Below are positions 35,412 to 44,718 of a stretch of DNA of 64,000 bases, piece by piece. Source of the stretch: Akkermansia muciniphila (lineage in GTDB: Bacteria > Verrucomicrobiota > Verrucomicrobiia > Verrucomicrobiales > Akkermansiaceae); the NCBI GenBank assembly GCA_945860285.1, contig CAMAQB010000002.1:1-64000 (forward strand), read 5' to 3'. The position numbers were made by a program, and so were the translations under genes. Positions within the stretch are counted from its first letter, which is position 1. Every line of letters begins with the position of its first letter. The notes under the pieces were generated by a model that was not told the DNA's origin, ran no database searches, and saw nothing but the letters and a program-made list of their open reading frames with translations.

Positions 35412-36618
35412 AGCGATCTCCTGGCTGTTTTCCACCCAGATGTTCGGCATCAAACTCGGGCTGGACGGACCCCGCGAGTTGCTGCGCCGCTATCTCGCCT
35501 ATCCGGCTCACGGCGTCCGCGTGATCCACGTGGCCGGCACCAACGGCAAGGGCTCGACCTGCGCGTTCATCGATGCCGTGGCCCGCGCTTCGGGCCTGCG
35601 GACCGGACTGTTCACCTCGCCACACCTCATCGATTATCGGGAGCGCATCGTGGTTGCGGGCGCGGAAATTTCCGAGGAAGATTGCGTGAGACATCTGACC
35701 GCGTTGCGCGATCTCTGCGAATCGCTGGAGACGCATCCGACATTTTTTGAAATCACCCTGACCCTGGCGATGAAATATTTTGCCGAAAAAGAATGCGAAT
35801 TGATCGTTCTGGAAACCGGCATGGGGGGAAGGCTCGATGCCACCACGGCCGTGCCTGCGGATGTCGCGGTGATCACTCCGGTCGGACTCGATCACATGCA
35901 ATGGCTCGGCGACACGCTGGAGAAAATCGCACTGGAAAAAGCCGGTATCATTTGTCCGCACAAGCCGGTGATTTCCGCCGCGCAGCATCCGGATGTCGAG
36001 CGGGTGATTGCCATGCAGTCTAACGAAATGCGGGCTCCGCTCACGGTGGTCAAAGATTCCCTGACCGGATATCCGCTGTCGCTGGCCGGCCCGCATCAAC
36101 AACAAAACGCGGCGGTGGCGCTGGCGGCGCTGCATGCGGCCGCAATCGAACTTCGCTACGAATCGGTTCAATACGGTCTCTCCCACACGTATTGGCCCGG
36201 TCGTTTTGAAATGATCAGCCATCAAGGCGCGACACTGGTCCTCGATGGCGCACACAATCCCCACGCGGCAAAAGTGTTGGTCGAAACATGGAACACGATG
36301 TTTCCCGGCATCAAACCCTCGCTGGTTTTCTCTGCCGTTTCCTCGAAGGACGTCTCGGGAGTGCTGGCACTGCTCGCCCCGCTAGCGGAGAGAATATTTT
36401 TCTGTCCGGTGAACAGCCCGCGCTCGCTCTGCACGGAGGAGTTGATGTCATCCACGCCCGATGCCAACCGATCCTGCGAGGCTCATGTGGATTTTGCTGC
36501 GGCACTCGATGCGGCGTTGAAGCACGCAGACCCGGTGTTGATCGCTGGCAGCCTTTATCTTGTCGGACAGGCGAAAGCGCATCTGAGCGGCGCGGATTTT
36601 CAAAGCAGCACCCAGTGA
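35398..36618 (+). CDS. folC: Folylpolyglutamate synthase / dihydrofolate synthase
   Basis: 406 residues. A Mur-ligase-type ATP loop (VAGTNGKGSTCAF) appears early, followed by 'GLFTSPHLIDYRERI', 'LIVLETGMGGRLDATT' and 'LDGAHNPHAA'. FolC adds glutamate to folates and, in most bacteria, also joins dihydropteroate and glutamate. ATG 35398 lies inside the accD end; longer frames conflict with accD. It ends 7 bp from the convergent DUF4230 gene. Confidence 0.95.
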   Translation: MTYPEAISWLFSTQMFGIKLGLDGPRELLRRYLAYPAHGVRVIHVAGTNGKGSTCAFIDAVARASGLRTGLFTSPHLIDYRERIVVAGAEISEEDCVRHLTALRDLCESLETHPTFFEITLTLAMKYFAEKECELIVLETGMGGRLDATTAVPADVAVITPVGLDHMQWLGDTLEKIALEKAGIICPHKPVISAAQHPDVERVIAMQSNEMRAPLTVVKDSLTGYPLSLAGPHQQQNAAVALAALHAAAIELRYESVQYGLSHTYWPGRFEMISHQGATLVLDGAHNPHAAKVLVETWNTMFPGIKPSLVFSAVSSKDVSGVLALLAPLAERIFFCPVNSPRSLCTEELMSSTPDANRSCEAHVDFAAALDAALKHADPVLIAGSLYLVGQAKAHLSGADFQSSTQ

Positions 36619-36625
36619 GGTGGCG

Positions 36626-37285
36626 TCACTTCGGCTCGAGAGCGGATTTCTCGCGTTCAATGCGCACGGCCTGGGTGCCGACGAGATCCTTGACCCTGGT
36701 GCGCAGGGTCGAGTCCACGGCATCGAGCATGCCACTGGCTGCGGCATCCAGTTCCATTTGCTGTTTCAATTCGCGCAGCAGCCAGGCGCGATCCTCGCCG
36801 GTGACCTTGTTCGCCCAGCCGTCCTTGTTTTCCAGTTCATCAAAGTCGATCAGCTCGACGCCGAGAATTTCCGCGCGCGGAAAATTCGCCACCACTTCAT
36901 TGCCGACCATCCGCAGCGACACGCCCGGTTCGAGGCGATAACCGGCTTTCACCTTGTAGTGTCCCCGCACGATCACCCTCTTGGTGCCCAGCGGCAGATA
37001 CTTGAGCAGCGCACCGTTGTTTTCCAGTTCCCTCACCGCACTCATGCGCATCTCCATCAAGGCGAGTTCGGTGATGTCCTTCTTTTCCTCAATCACCGCC
37101 CGGTCGGCCACCATTTTCGTGCTGCTGTCCGTGATCGCCGCAAGCACCTGATCCAGCCGGTGAGCGGCCGAAGATGTGGTCTTCTGGATCGCCCGCTCGA
37201 TTTTCCAGACCCCGAAAATGATCATCCCCGCAAGGAATCCCAGCGCGAGCAGCCAGCGCAGGGTTCGTCCAGTTTCCGCGTTCAT
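36626..37285 (-). CDS. DUF4230-like membrane-anchored protein
   Basis: 219 residues: an N-terminal membrane helix (about 10-28), a short coiled-coil-like segment, then a soluble domain with 'ELALMEMRMSAVRELEN', 'VIVRGHYKVKAGYRLE' and 'FPRAEILGVELIDFDELE'. This matches my recollection of the DUF4230 family, which is widespread and has no known function. The topology predicts a short cytoplasmic tail and an extracytoplasmic domain. It is divergent from the unrecognised gene at 37389. Confidence 0.7.
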   Translation of the reverse strand: MNAETGRTLRWLLALGFLAGMIIFGVWKIERAIQKTTSSAAHRLDQVLAAITDSSTKMVADRAVIEEKKDITELALMEMRMSAVRELENNGALLKYLPLGTKRVIVRGHYKVKAGYRLEPGVSLRMVGNEVVANFPRAEILGVELIDFDELENKDGWANKVTGEDRAWLLRELKQQMELDAAASGMLDAVDSTLRTRVKDLVGTQAVRIEREKSALEPK

Positions 37286-37388
37286 GGCTCGATTCTACAA
37301 GCATTGCGGCATATTTCAACCAATCATCGATCTTGCCACTTGCATATTTCCGAAAATTTGCCCACAACACCGCACGCGCAATCCTGAT

Positions 37389-37889
37389 ATGAAGCCCCAC
37401 GAACTGTACAAAGCCGTCGATCCCGCACTCGTCTCTCGCATGCTGGACTGGTTCCGCTCGAACGACAAGAATGTCTACAAACACACCGTGGCAACCCTGG
37501 CCAGCGCGCGCAAACTCCGGCCGGTTTTCGTCGCCAAGAAATCCACCGCCGATCAATACAAATGGATCCTGCAAACCCTGCAATTGCGGGCGTCGGACAC
37601 TTTGGGCGAACATCTTCTGCAAGCCTGGTTCATGGCCGGACACCAGGCGATGCTGGGCACCTTCTGCGATGCGCTGGGCATCCTCCACGACGGCAAGGGA
37701 TCGATCCACGGCGATCTGCCCGAGTCGATGGACGATACACGCCTGGACGATGGCATCACCAAACTGCTCGAGCACAACGAGCCGAAAATTGTCGGACTCT
37801 ATCTACACGTGTTCAACCTGCAGCGCGAAGGCGGCTGGGACAATCTTTCCGAACGCCTGGCGAACAACCCGCAATTGCAGGTGGCGTAA
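37389..37889 (+). CDS. Unrecognised soluble protein, 166 residues
   Basis: ATG 37389 gives MKPHELYKAVDPALVSRMLD. The protein is soluble and predicted helical, with charged heptad-like segments ('VYKHTVATLASARKLRPVF', 'LGEHLLQAWFMAGHQAMLG') and a conserved-looking 'GILHDGKGSIHGDLPESMDD'. Composition and codon use resemble the neighbours, so it is almost certainly a gene. I do not recognise a family. It is flanked by the divergent DUF4230 gene and the convergent class IV aminotransferase, neither suggesting a role. Longer frames overlap the divergent gene and are rejected. Confidence 0.75.
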   Translation: MKPHELYKAVDPALVSRMLDWFRSNDKNVYKHTVATLASARKLRPVFVAKKSTADQYKWILQTLQLRASDTLGEHLLQAWFMAGHQAMLGTFCDALGILHDGKGSIHGDLPESMDDTRLDDGITKLLEHNEPKIVGLYLHVFNLQREGGWDNLSERLANNPQLQVA

Positions 37890-37910
37890 AGCACCGGGTG
37901 AGCAGGCTTG

Positions 37911-38723
37911 TCAGAAACAGGCCTGCATCAGGGGTCGCAGCCAATCAGGCATGGTGAAATTTTTCCCGTCGCACGCGCTTGCGGAAACTACTCCACGGGT
38001 TGCCGAGGTGAAGAGCATCGCCTCCGCCTGCGCGAAAAACTCACGGGAAATGTCCTGTTCTCTCAAGGGTATGCCATGTTTCGGGGCCGCCTCGATGAGC
38101 ACTTCGCGCATCACACCCGGCAGACATCCGGAACTCAGCGGTGGGGTGAAAAGCGAACCGGCAATGACAAGGAATACATTGCTGGTTGTGCCCTCGCAGA
38201 GATGACCGCTGGTATTGAAAAAAACGCCTTCGGCGGCTCCGCGTTGGCGTGCCCAATCGAGTGCGACGAGATTTTCCGCATACGAGGTGGTCTTCAGACC
38301 CGCCAGCGGACTGCGATCGTTGCGCAGCCAGGGCAGGGTGATGGCGCGCAGGGAATCGATTTGCGGAGCACAAGGCAGCGCGCTGATGATGATTCGCGCA
38401 GTTGCACCGGGTTGCAAGCTCCGCAAGGTCCCCTCTCCCGCTGTCAGCGTGAGCCTGATTCTTGCCCGTCCGGTGTCACAATGGTTTTTCGCACACAATT
38501 CCGCCACCACATTGCCGAGATTGATGTTTTCCAAGGAGGGCAGACCTAACAAATCCACCGATTTCCGCAGTCGCGACAGGTGTTTCCCGGCATGGCGGAT
38601 TTCACCATCGACCGCCAGCATCGTTTCAAAGGCCCCGAGTCCGTGCAGCAATCCGCGATCATCCGCTGCGATCGAAAGCACACCGTCATCGATCCATTTT
38701 CCATCGCACCAGACACAAGGCAT
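37911..38723 (-). CDS. Class IV PLP-dependent aminotransferase / lyase
   Basis: 270 residues. Fold-type IV markers are 'VWCDGKWI', 'DRGLLHGLGAFETMLAVDGEI', the catalytic Lys in 'LKTTSYAENLVAL', and 'CEGTTSNVFLV' binding the cofactor phosphate. Both aminodeoxychorismate lyase (PabC, folate synthesis) and branched-chain or D-amino acid aminotransferases share this layout. The length and the nearby folC make PabC attractive, but the sequence alone does not decide. It is divergent from argS with about 129 bp between. Confidence 0.85.
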   Translation of the reverse strand: MPCVWCDGKWIDDGVLSIAADDRGLLHGLGAFETMLAVDGEIRHAGKHLSRLRKSVDLLGLPSLENINLGNVVAELCAKNHCDTGRARIRLTLTAGEGTLRSLQPGATARIIISALPCAPQIDSLRAITLPWLRNDRSPLAGLKTTSYAENLVALDWARQRGAAEGVFFNTSGHLCEGTTSNVFLVIAGSLFTPPLSSGCLPGVMREVLIEAAPKHGIPLREQDISREFFAQAEAMLFTSATRGVVSASACDGKNFTMPDWLRPLMQACF

Positions 38724-38852
38724 GCATGGAACTTAGGGAAAAACCATGCAGGCTGCAACCATGCAAAAGTCGACGATGCCATGTTTCGCGGGATTTGTGG
38801 TGGAAATGCCCGTCGTTTCACTCTACAAGATGCGTCCCGCAGCACTCCGATC

Positions 38853-40601
38853 ATGACCCTTGTCAAGCAACTCGAATCCGCACTCGCCACTGTTCTATCC
38901 GACCAGTTGGGCGAGCCGACATCCGCGACTGTCAGCCCGGCGACGGATCTGCGCTTCGGCGATTATCAAACGAACGCCGCGATGGTGCTTGCGAAGTCGC
39001 GCAAGATGAACCCGCGCGCGCTTGCGGAACAAATCATCGCCGCCTGGCCGGCGGACGGCATCGCCACAGCGGAGATCGCCGGGCCGGGATTCATCAACTT
39101 CCGCATCAAGGCGGAAATCTACTCGGCACGCATGCAGCAAGCCGCCAGCGATGATCGACTGGGTCTCGAACCTGTGGCCGATGCGCGCACCATCGTCATC
39201 GATTTCTCCGCACCCAACGTCGCCAAACCGATGCACATCGGTCACATCCGCTCGACCATTCTCGGCGACAGCCTGGCGCGCATCGCCTCGTTTTTGGGTC
39301 ACCAGGTGATCACCGACAACCACATCGGCGACTGGGGCACGCAGTTTGGCATGGTCACCTGGGCGTGGAAAAACATCCTCGATGAAAACGCCCTGCTCGC
39401 GGATCCCCTCGCGGAGTTGCTGCGCCTCTACCGCCATGCCAGCGATGCATCGAAAGCCGACGAAGGCATCCGCGAGCAATGTCGCGCGGAATTGGTCAAA
39501 CTTCAGCAGGGCGACGCCGAAAATTTTGCGATCTGGTCGCGCTGCCTGAAACTTTCGAAACAGGGACTGCAACAGATCTATCAACGCCTCGATGTGCGAT
39601 TCGACCACTGGCTCGGTGAAAGCGCCTACAACGACGCCCTCGCGCCGCTGGTGGAAAAATTGTTAGAGAAACATCTTGCCCGTGACAGCGACGGTGCCGT
39701 GTGCATTTTTTCGGATGCCTCGGTCGGCGATCCCACCAAGGATCCGTTTCTGATCCGCAAGGACGGCGAGTGGACCGATTTTCCGATGATGATCCGCAAG
39801 AGCGATGGTGCGTACAACTATGCCACGACCGACATCGCAACGCTGCAATTCCGCCACGACGAATGGAAGGCTGATTCGATCTGGTATGTTGTCGACCACC
39901 GCCAGTCCTCGCATTTCCAGCAGCTTTTTTCGGTCGCGGCGCGACTTGATCTCGGCGCTCTCGATTTGCGGCACATCGCATTCGGAACCATTCTTGGCAC
40001 CGACGGCAAACCGCTGAAAACCCGCGCCGGTGATCTGCCGCAGCTCGCGGATGTGCTCGACGACGCCGTCACCGCTTCGCGCAAAACAGTGAATGAACGC
40101 AGTCGACTTGAAACCGATGACGAACGCGCCGCGCTCGCGGAGCTGATCGGCATCAGCGCGGTGAAGTTCACCGAACTCGCACATCACCGGCTGTCCGACT
40201 ATGTTTTCGATCTCGACAAAATGGTCGCGCTCGAAGGCGACACCGCGCCCTATTTGTTCTACAGTTACGTCCGCTCGCGCTCGATTTTCCGCAAGCTGGA
40301 GGAGCCGTTCCATCCCGGTGCCGCGATCGAACTGGTCGAAGACGCCGAACTGCATCTGGCGCGCCTGCTTTCCCGCTTTGCCGAAGTGGTGCCCGCCGTG
40401 CTCGACGACTGCCGTCCGAACATCCTCACGAGTTACCTGTTGGAAACCGCGCGGGCGTTTCATTCCTTCTTCGAAGCCTGTCCGGTTCTCAAGGCCGAGG
40501 GGATCACGCGCCACAGCCGGCTCACTCTCTGCCACGTGACCGCCCGCACCCTCGCCACGGGTCTGGAATTGTTAGGAATTCCCGTGCCGGAACGAATGTA
40601 A
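38853..40601 (+). CDS. argS: Arginyl-tRNA synthetase
   Basis: 582 residues. The N-terminal additional domain ('LRFGDYQTNAAMVLAK') is followed by class I motif HIGH at 128-131 ('PNVAKPMHIGHIRST') and 'WGTQFGM'. 'GKPLKTRAG' stands in for KMSKS, as is common in ArgRS, and the C-terminal helical domain reads 'LSDYVFDLDKMVALEGDTAPYL' (quoted in part). The open frame extends upstream to 38580, but ATG 38853 (MTLVKQLE) fits homologues. Its TAA stop is 9 bp from the dehydrogenase start, so the two genes may be co-transcribed. Confidence 0.96.
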   Translation: MTLVKQLESALATVLSDQLGEPTSATVSPATDLRFGDYQTNAAMVLAKSRKMNPRALAEQIIAAWPADGIATAEIAGPGFINFRIKAEIYSARMQQAASDDRLGLEPVADARTIVIDFSAPNVAKPMHIGHIRSTILGDSLARIASFLGHQVITDNHIGDWGTQFGMVTWAWKNILDENALLADPLAELLRLYRHASDASKADEGIREQCRAELVKLQQGDAENFAIWSRCLKLSKQGLQQIYQRLDVRFDHWLGESAYNDALAPLVEKLLEKHLARDSDGAVCIFSDASVGDPTKDPFLIRKDGEWTDFPMMIRKSDGAYNYATTDIATLQFRHDEWKADSIWYVVDHRQSSHFQQLFSVAARLDLGALDLRHIAFGTILGTDGKPLKTRAGDLPQLADVLDDAVTASRKTVNERSRLETDDERAALAELIGISAVKFTELAHHRLSDYVFDLDKMVALEGDTAPYLFYSYVRSRSIFRKLEEPFHPGAAIELVEDAELHLARLLSRFAEVVPAVLDDCRPNILTSYLLETARAFHSFFEACPVLKAEGITRHSRLTLCHVTARTLATGLELLGIPVPERM

Positions 40602-40613
40602 CAAAATCGCATC

Positions 40614-43544
40614 ATGATCCCCGACTGGCAAAACCTCGGCGCACGACTCGAGGGCGAACTGCACACCGATGTGCTGTCCAGAAAACTTTATGCCACCGAT
40701 GCCTCGGAGTATCAGGAACTTCCGGCGGCCGTTTGCATGCCGCGCAGCGCGGCGGATCTGCGCGAATTGATCGCATTCGCCCGACAACACCGGTTCGGCC
40801 TGATTCCGCGAACGGCGGGAACATCACTCGCCGGACAAGTCGTCGGCAGTGGCATTGTCATCGACATGGGCCGTCACATGAACGGCATCCTTGCCATCGA
40901 TGCCGAAAGGCGGCGGGTGAAAGTGCAACCAGGTGTCGTGCGCAACGAACTCAATGCCGCGCTGGCACCCCATGGAATCTTCTTCGCTCCGGAAACCGCG
41001 ACCGCCAACCGGGCGATGATCGGCGGCATGGTCGGCAACAACTCCTGCGGTGCCAATTCCATCGTTTACGGCAGCACGCGCAACCATCTGGTTTCCTGCC
41101 GCGGCTTTTTAAGCGACGGATCCGAAGTCACCTTCGGGGCGTTGACGCGCGAACAATTTCACGCCAAGTGCGGGGGCGACACGCTCGAATCGTCGATCTA
41201 TCGGAAAATCCGCGCCATGTTGGAAAACGCAGGCAACCGCGAGACCATCGAGCGGAATTTTCCGAAAAAATCGGTAACGCGTCGCAACACCGGATATGCG
41301 CTCGATGCCTTGATGGATGCCGGTGTTTTTGATTCGCCCGGTGGAGACGATTTCAATTTCTGCCGCCTGATTGCGGGTTCGGAAGGCACCCTTTTTCTCG
41401 GCTGCGAGTTCGAATTGAACTGCGAGCCATTGCCGCCAACTGCTGTGCTGATGTGCGGACATTTCGCCACCGTAGACGAGGCGCTGCGGGCGACACTGCT
41501 CGCGATGGAGCATCGGCCGTCCGCCGTGGAATTGATCGACCGCAACATCCTCGACTGCACACGGCAGAGCCCCGAGCAAAGCCGCAACCGCGACTTCGTG
41601 CAGGGCGACCCCGGCGCGATCCTGGTTGTGGAATTGCGGCTTGAAGACAACAGCGCGGCCGATCAAACATTCCTGGCTCTCGAGCATCAAATGCGCGTCG
41701 CCGGACTCGGTTATGCATGGCCGGTGCTGAGAGGTGCCGAGGCCAACAAAGTCTGGGAACTGCGTCGCGCGGGCCAGGGTGTGATGAGCAACGTTGCCGG
41801 CGACAAAAAACCGCGCGAAGTGGTCGAGGACACCGCTGTGGCAGTTGCGGACCTGCCGGACTACATCGCCGAATTCGACCGCTTGATGCGTGAAAAATAC
41901 GGCCTTTCATGCGTCTACTACGCCCATGCCGGCGCTGGTGAACTGCATAACCGGCCGTTGTTTGATTTGAAGACCACAGAAGGAGTGAAGCTCTTTCGCG
42001 ATGTTGCGACTGATGTCGCCGCGCTGGTGAAAAAATACCGCGGCTCCTTGAGTGGAGAACACGGCGACGGTCGTCTGCGTGGCGAATTCATTCCCTTCAT
42101 GGTTGGCTCCGCGTGCCACGGGATGATGCGTGAGGTGAAATCCGTCTTCGATCCAGATGGAATTTTCAATCCGGGCAAAATCATCGACACCCCGCCGATG
42201 GACACTTCGCTGCGTTATGTGCCCGGTCGAACGACCACCGAACATGAGACGATCTTCGATTTTTCCGACACCCAGGGCATCACCAGGGCGGCGGAAAAAT
42301 GCAACGGCTCGGGAGATTGCCGCCGGAGCCACTTGTTAGGTGGCACGATGTGTCCGAGTTACCAGGTCACCCGCGATGAAAAACACAGCACGCGCGGTCG
42401 GGCCAACATGCTGCGCCAGGTTCTCAGCAACACATCGCCGCAGCAAGCACTGGCCAGTGGCGAACTCGACGAGGTGCTCGATCTGTGCCTCTCCTGCAAG
42501 GCCTGCAAGGCGGAATGTCCCTCGACCGTGGACATCGCAAAGATGAAAGCCGAGGCCATGCAATGGAGTCACGATGTTCACGGAGTGCCGTGGCGTTCAC
42601 GAATGATCGCCGCGTTTCCGTTTTTGTTAGAAATGGCGTCTTTTGTCCCGTGGTTTTGGAATGGCATCTTTGGCAGGCCGTTTTTCCGTCGGCACGCCAA
42701 CAAGCTCTGCGGTTTTCATCCGGATCGGACGATTCCCCTGCTGCATCACACCACCCTGCGCCGCTGGTTCATGAGCCGTCCGCTGCGCCGCCCGCGCCCG
42801 TCACAGGGCCTGGTCCATTTGTTCTGCGATGAATTCACCAACAGCTTCGACGTGACCACCGGCATCGCCGCAATCGAACTGCTGGAGGCGCTCGGATACG
42901 AAGTCGTGATCCCGAAACATCATGAAAGCGGACGTTCCGCTTTGTCCAAGGGATTGCTGCGGCACGCGCGGGAACTGGCGGAAAAAAACGTCGGCCTGCT
43001 CAGCGATGTGATCACCGCGGAAAACCCGCTGATCGGCATCGAACCCTCCGCGATTCTCACATTCCGCGATGAGTACCCCGAGTTGTTGCGAGGTCGCGGG
43101 CAGGTGCAGGCCCGGGCTCTAGCGAAAAACTGCCTGACAATCGAAGAGTGGATCAGTCGGGAAGTGGATGCCGGTCGCATCAACCGCGCATCATTCCACG
43201 ACCAGAAAAAAACCATCAAGCTGCACGGACACTGCCACCAGAAGGCCCTTTCGTCGCTGGTGCCGACAGTGAAAATGCTGGAGTTACCGGCGGGCCATCA
43301 AGTGCGGATGATCCCCTCGGGCTGTTGCGGCATGGCGGGATCATTTGGCTACGAACAGGAGCACTTCGATCTCGCGAATTCCATCGGCGAGCTGGTTCTC
43401 TTCCCCTCGATCCGCGACAGCGGGACCGATGTGCTGATTGCCGCATCAGGAACAAGTTGCCGTCACCAGATTCACGACGGCACCGGACGCATCGCCCTCC
43501 ATCCCGTGCGGATCCTGCGCGATGCCCTCATCTCAGTTCGCTGA
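40614..43544 (+). CDS. FAD-linked oxidase fused to Fe-S / CCG-domain protein (GlcD-GlcF or YdiJ-like)
   Basis: 976 residues combining two usual subunits. The N-terminal FAD-binding domain ('IPRTAGTSLAGQVVGSGIVIDMG', quoted in part) and FAD-oxidase C domain occupy about 1-530. An iron-sulphur region follows with 'CNGSGDC' and the ferredoxin-like 'CLSCKACKAECPSTVDIAKMK' (about 620-640). A cysteine-rich domain ends with 'GHCHQKAL' and 'SGCCGMAGSFGYE'. Fusions of this type oxidise 2-hydroxy acids (D-lactate, glycolate, D-2-hydroxyglutarate) and pass electrons to the quinone pool or another carrier. The substrate is not readable here. It lies directly downstream of argS. Confidence 0.9.
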   Translation: MIPDWQNLGARLEGELHTDVLSRKLYATDASEYQELPAAVCMPRSAADLRELIAFARQHRFGLIPRTAGTSLAGQVVGSGIVIDMGRHMNGILAIDAERRRVKVQPGVVRNELNAALAPHGIFFAPETATANRAMIGGMVGNNSCGANSIVYGSTRNHLVSCRGFLSDGSEVTFGALTREQFHAKCGGDTLESSIYRKIRAMLENAGNRETIERNFPKKSVTRRNTGYALDALMDAGVFDSPGGDDFNFCRLIAGSEGTLFLGCEFELNCEPLPPTAVLMCGHFATVDEALRATLLAMEHRPSAVELIDRNILDCTRQSPEQSRNRDFVQGDPGAILVVELRLEDNSAADQTFLALEHQMRVAGLGYAWPVLRGAEANKVWELRRAGQGVMSNVAGDKKPREVVEDTAVAVADLPDYIAEFDRLMREKYGLSCVYYAHAGAGELHNRPLFDLKTTEGVKLFRDVATDVAALVKKYRGSLSGEHGDGRLRGEFIPFMVGSACHGMMREVKSVFDPDGIFNPGKIIDTPPMDTSLRYVPGRTTTEHETIFDFSDTQGITRAAEKCNGSGDCRRSHLLGGTMCPSYQVTRDEKHSTRGRANMLRQVLSNTSPQQALASGELDEVLDLCLSCKACKAECPSTVDIAKMKAEAMQWSHDVHGVPWRSRMIAAFPFLLEMASFVPWFWNGIFGRPFFRRHANKLCGFHPDRTIPLLHHTTLRRWFMSRPLRRPRPSQGLVHLFCDEFTNSFDVTTGIAAIELLEALGYEVVIPKHHESGRSALSKGLLRHARELAEKNVGLLSDVITAENPLIGIEPSAILTFRDEYPELLRGRGQVQARALAKNCLTIEEWISREVDAGRINRASFHDQKKTIKLHGHCHQKALSSLVPTVKMLELPAGHQVRMIPSGCCGMAGSFGYEQEHFDLANSIGELVLFPSIRDSGTDVLIAASGTSCRHQIHDGTGRIALHPVRILRDALISVR

Positions 43545-43559
43545 GCCGCACTGGTTCGC

Positions 43560-43889
43560 TCAAAAAAATCCGTAGCGCTGCAGCGACCGATAGGCCCACA
43601 GGAGCATCACCACTGCGGCGATCAACAACAGCAGCATGAGGAACAAATTGCGGGTCACTTCGCGGCGGGTATTGGTGACTTCCCCTCGCGCCACAAGGTC
43701 GTCAAAGCTTTTTTCCTTGATCCTGCTGGTGACGAGATCCGAAGGCGGAAGGGTTCGTTGCCGCTCCATCTCCTCCATCTGGAGTTTTTCCGGCAATTCC
43801 TGCAACGCTTTCATCTCGGCATTAATTGCGTCATTCCGCTCCTGAAGACGCTGAAGATCGGACTCCCCGTTTGGCCCATGGTTTGTCAT
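43560..43889 (-). CDS. Tail-anchored coiled-coil membrane protein, unknown
   Basis: 109 residues: a Glu/Lys/Gln-rich coiled coil (about 10-50), a linker ('SFDDLVARGEVTNTRREVTR'), then one C-terminal hydrophobic helix (about 80-102) ending in a short RSLQRYGFF tail. This suggests a cytoplasmic coiled coil anchored by its tail. It starts 9 bp after the other coiled-coil gene, so the two form a pair. No family is recognised. Confidence 0.7.
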   Translation of the reverse strand: MTNHGPNGESDLQRLQERNDAINAEMKALQELPEKLQMEEMERQRTLPPSDLVTSRIKEKSFDDLVARGEVTNTRREVTRNLFLMLLLLIAAVVMLLWAYRSLQRYGFF

Positions 43890-43898
43890 GACGATGCG

Positions 43899-44486
43899 CT
43901 ACTTGAGAATGTAAATGGCAAGCGCCAGCGCGCCGAGGGTTATGATCGGCAGATTGAACGCCAGCCCGCTTTTCATTTCCGCCAGAAAATCCCCGCCGTC
44001 CGGATGAATGCCGCCCTTGCGGCCTTTTTTCACATGACCGAAAATTTCGCCTGAACGCATCGATGCGAAATGATACGCCGCCTGCTCATACTCCTCGGCT
44101 GCATAATCGATCACGGATATGGCTTTTTCCAGATTCAACTTCAAGTTCTCACGGCTCCAGGACTCGGGATCGTACTTGCCGATCTTCCGCAAGCTGTTGT
44201 CAAACGCCTGACGGCACTGCTCCAATTCATGCAGTTCCTTTCTCATCGCCAGCAGTTCGCGGTCAATCAAGGTAACCGCGTTGCCCAGTTTTTCCGTCAC
44301 CTCCACCTGGCCCGACAAAAACACCTTTTTCTTGGTGTTCAATTCCTCCCATTCGCGAGCCTGGCGTTCAATCTCGTCGCGCTCCGACTGCAACTGCAGC
44401 AGCCGCGCCTGCGAATCCCGCATCTTGCTCTCCAAGTCCTCCGACAAGGCAGACTGCCCGACAAAAGAATCGTGCTGCATCTCCAT
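43899..44486 (-). CDS. Coiled-coil protein with C-terminal membrane helix, unknown
   Basis: About 195 residues from MEMQHDSFVG. A long coiled coil (about 15-100) rich in Leu/Glu/Arg is followed by a helical region ('EKAISVIDYAAEEYEQAAYHF'), a Gly/Lys-rich linker and a C-terminal membrane helix ('LPIITLGALALAIYILK'). The start at 44486 has AGAGGGA about eight bases upstream, better than the longer frames from 44537 or 44603. It shares topology with the gene just downstream and lies 232 bp after the Hsp70 gene on the same strand. No known family. Confidence 0.72.
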   Translation of the reverse strand: MEMQHDSFVGQSALSEDLESKMRDSQARLLQLQSERDEIERQAREWEELNTKKKVFLSGQVEVTEKLGNAVTLIDRELLAMRKELHELEQCRQAFDNSLRKIGKYDPESWSRENLKLNLEKAISVIDYAAEEYEQAAYHFASMRSGEIFGHVKKGRKGGIHPDGGDFLAEMKSGLAFNLPIITLGALALAIYILK

Positions 44487-44718
44487 CTGATTCCCTCTGA
44501 CATGAATATGATGTCGATATTCCGTTTCCGTTGGCATAATTTTTTGTGGGTGACGGTGTGATATTCGCAAAAATTCGCAATCATGACCAGAAAAAAAATT
44601 CATTTTTCTTGACCATCTTGTTTTCTTTGTATTTCAGCGAAATCAAAGTCGCTCGAGGGCTGTTCCGACAGGGGCAGCTGATGAGGGAAAAACCGGCACG
44701 ACTTGACGCCGAAAAACG

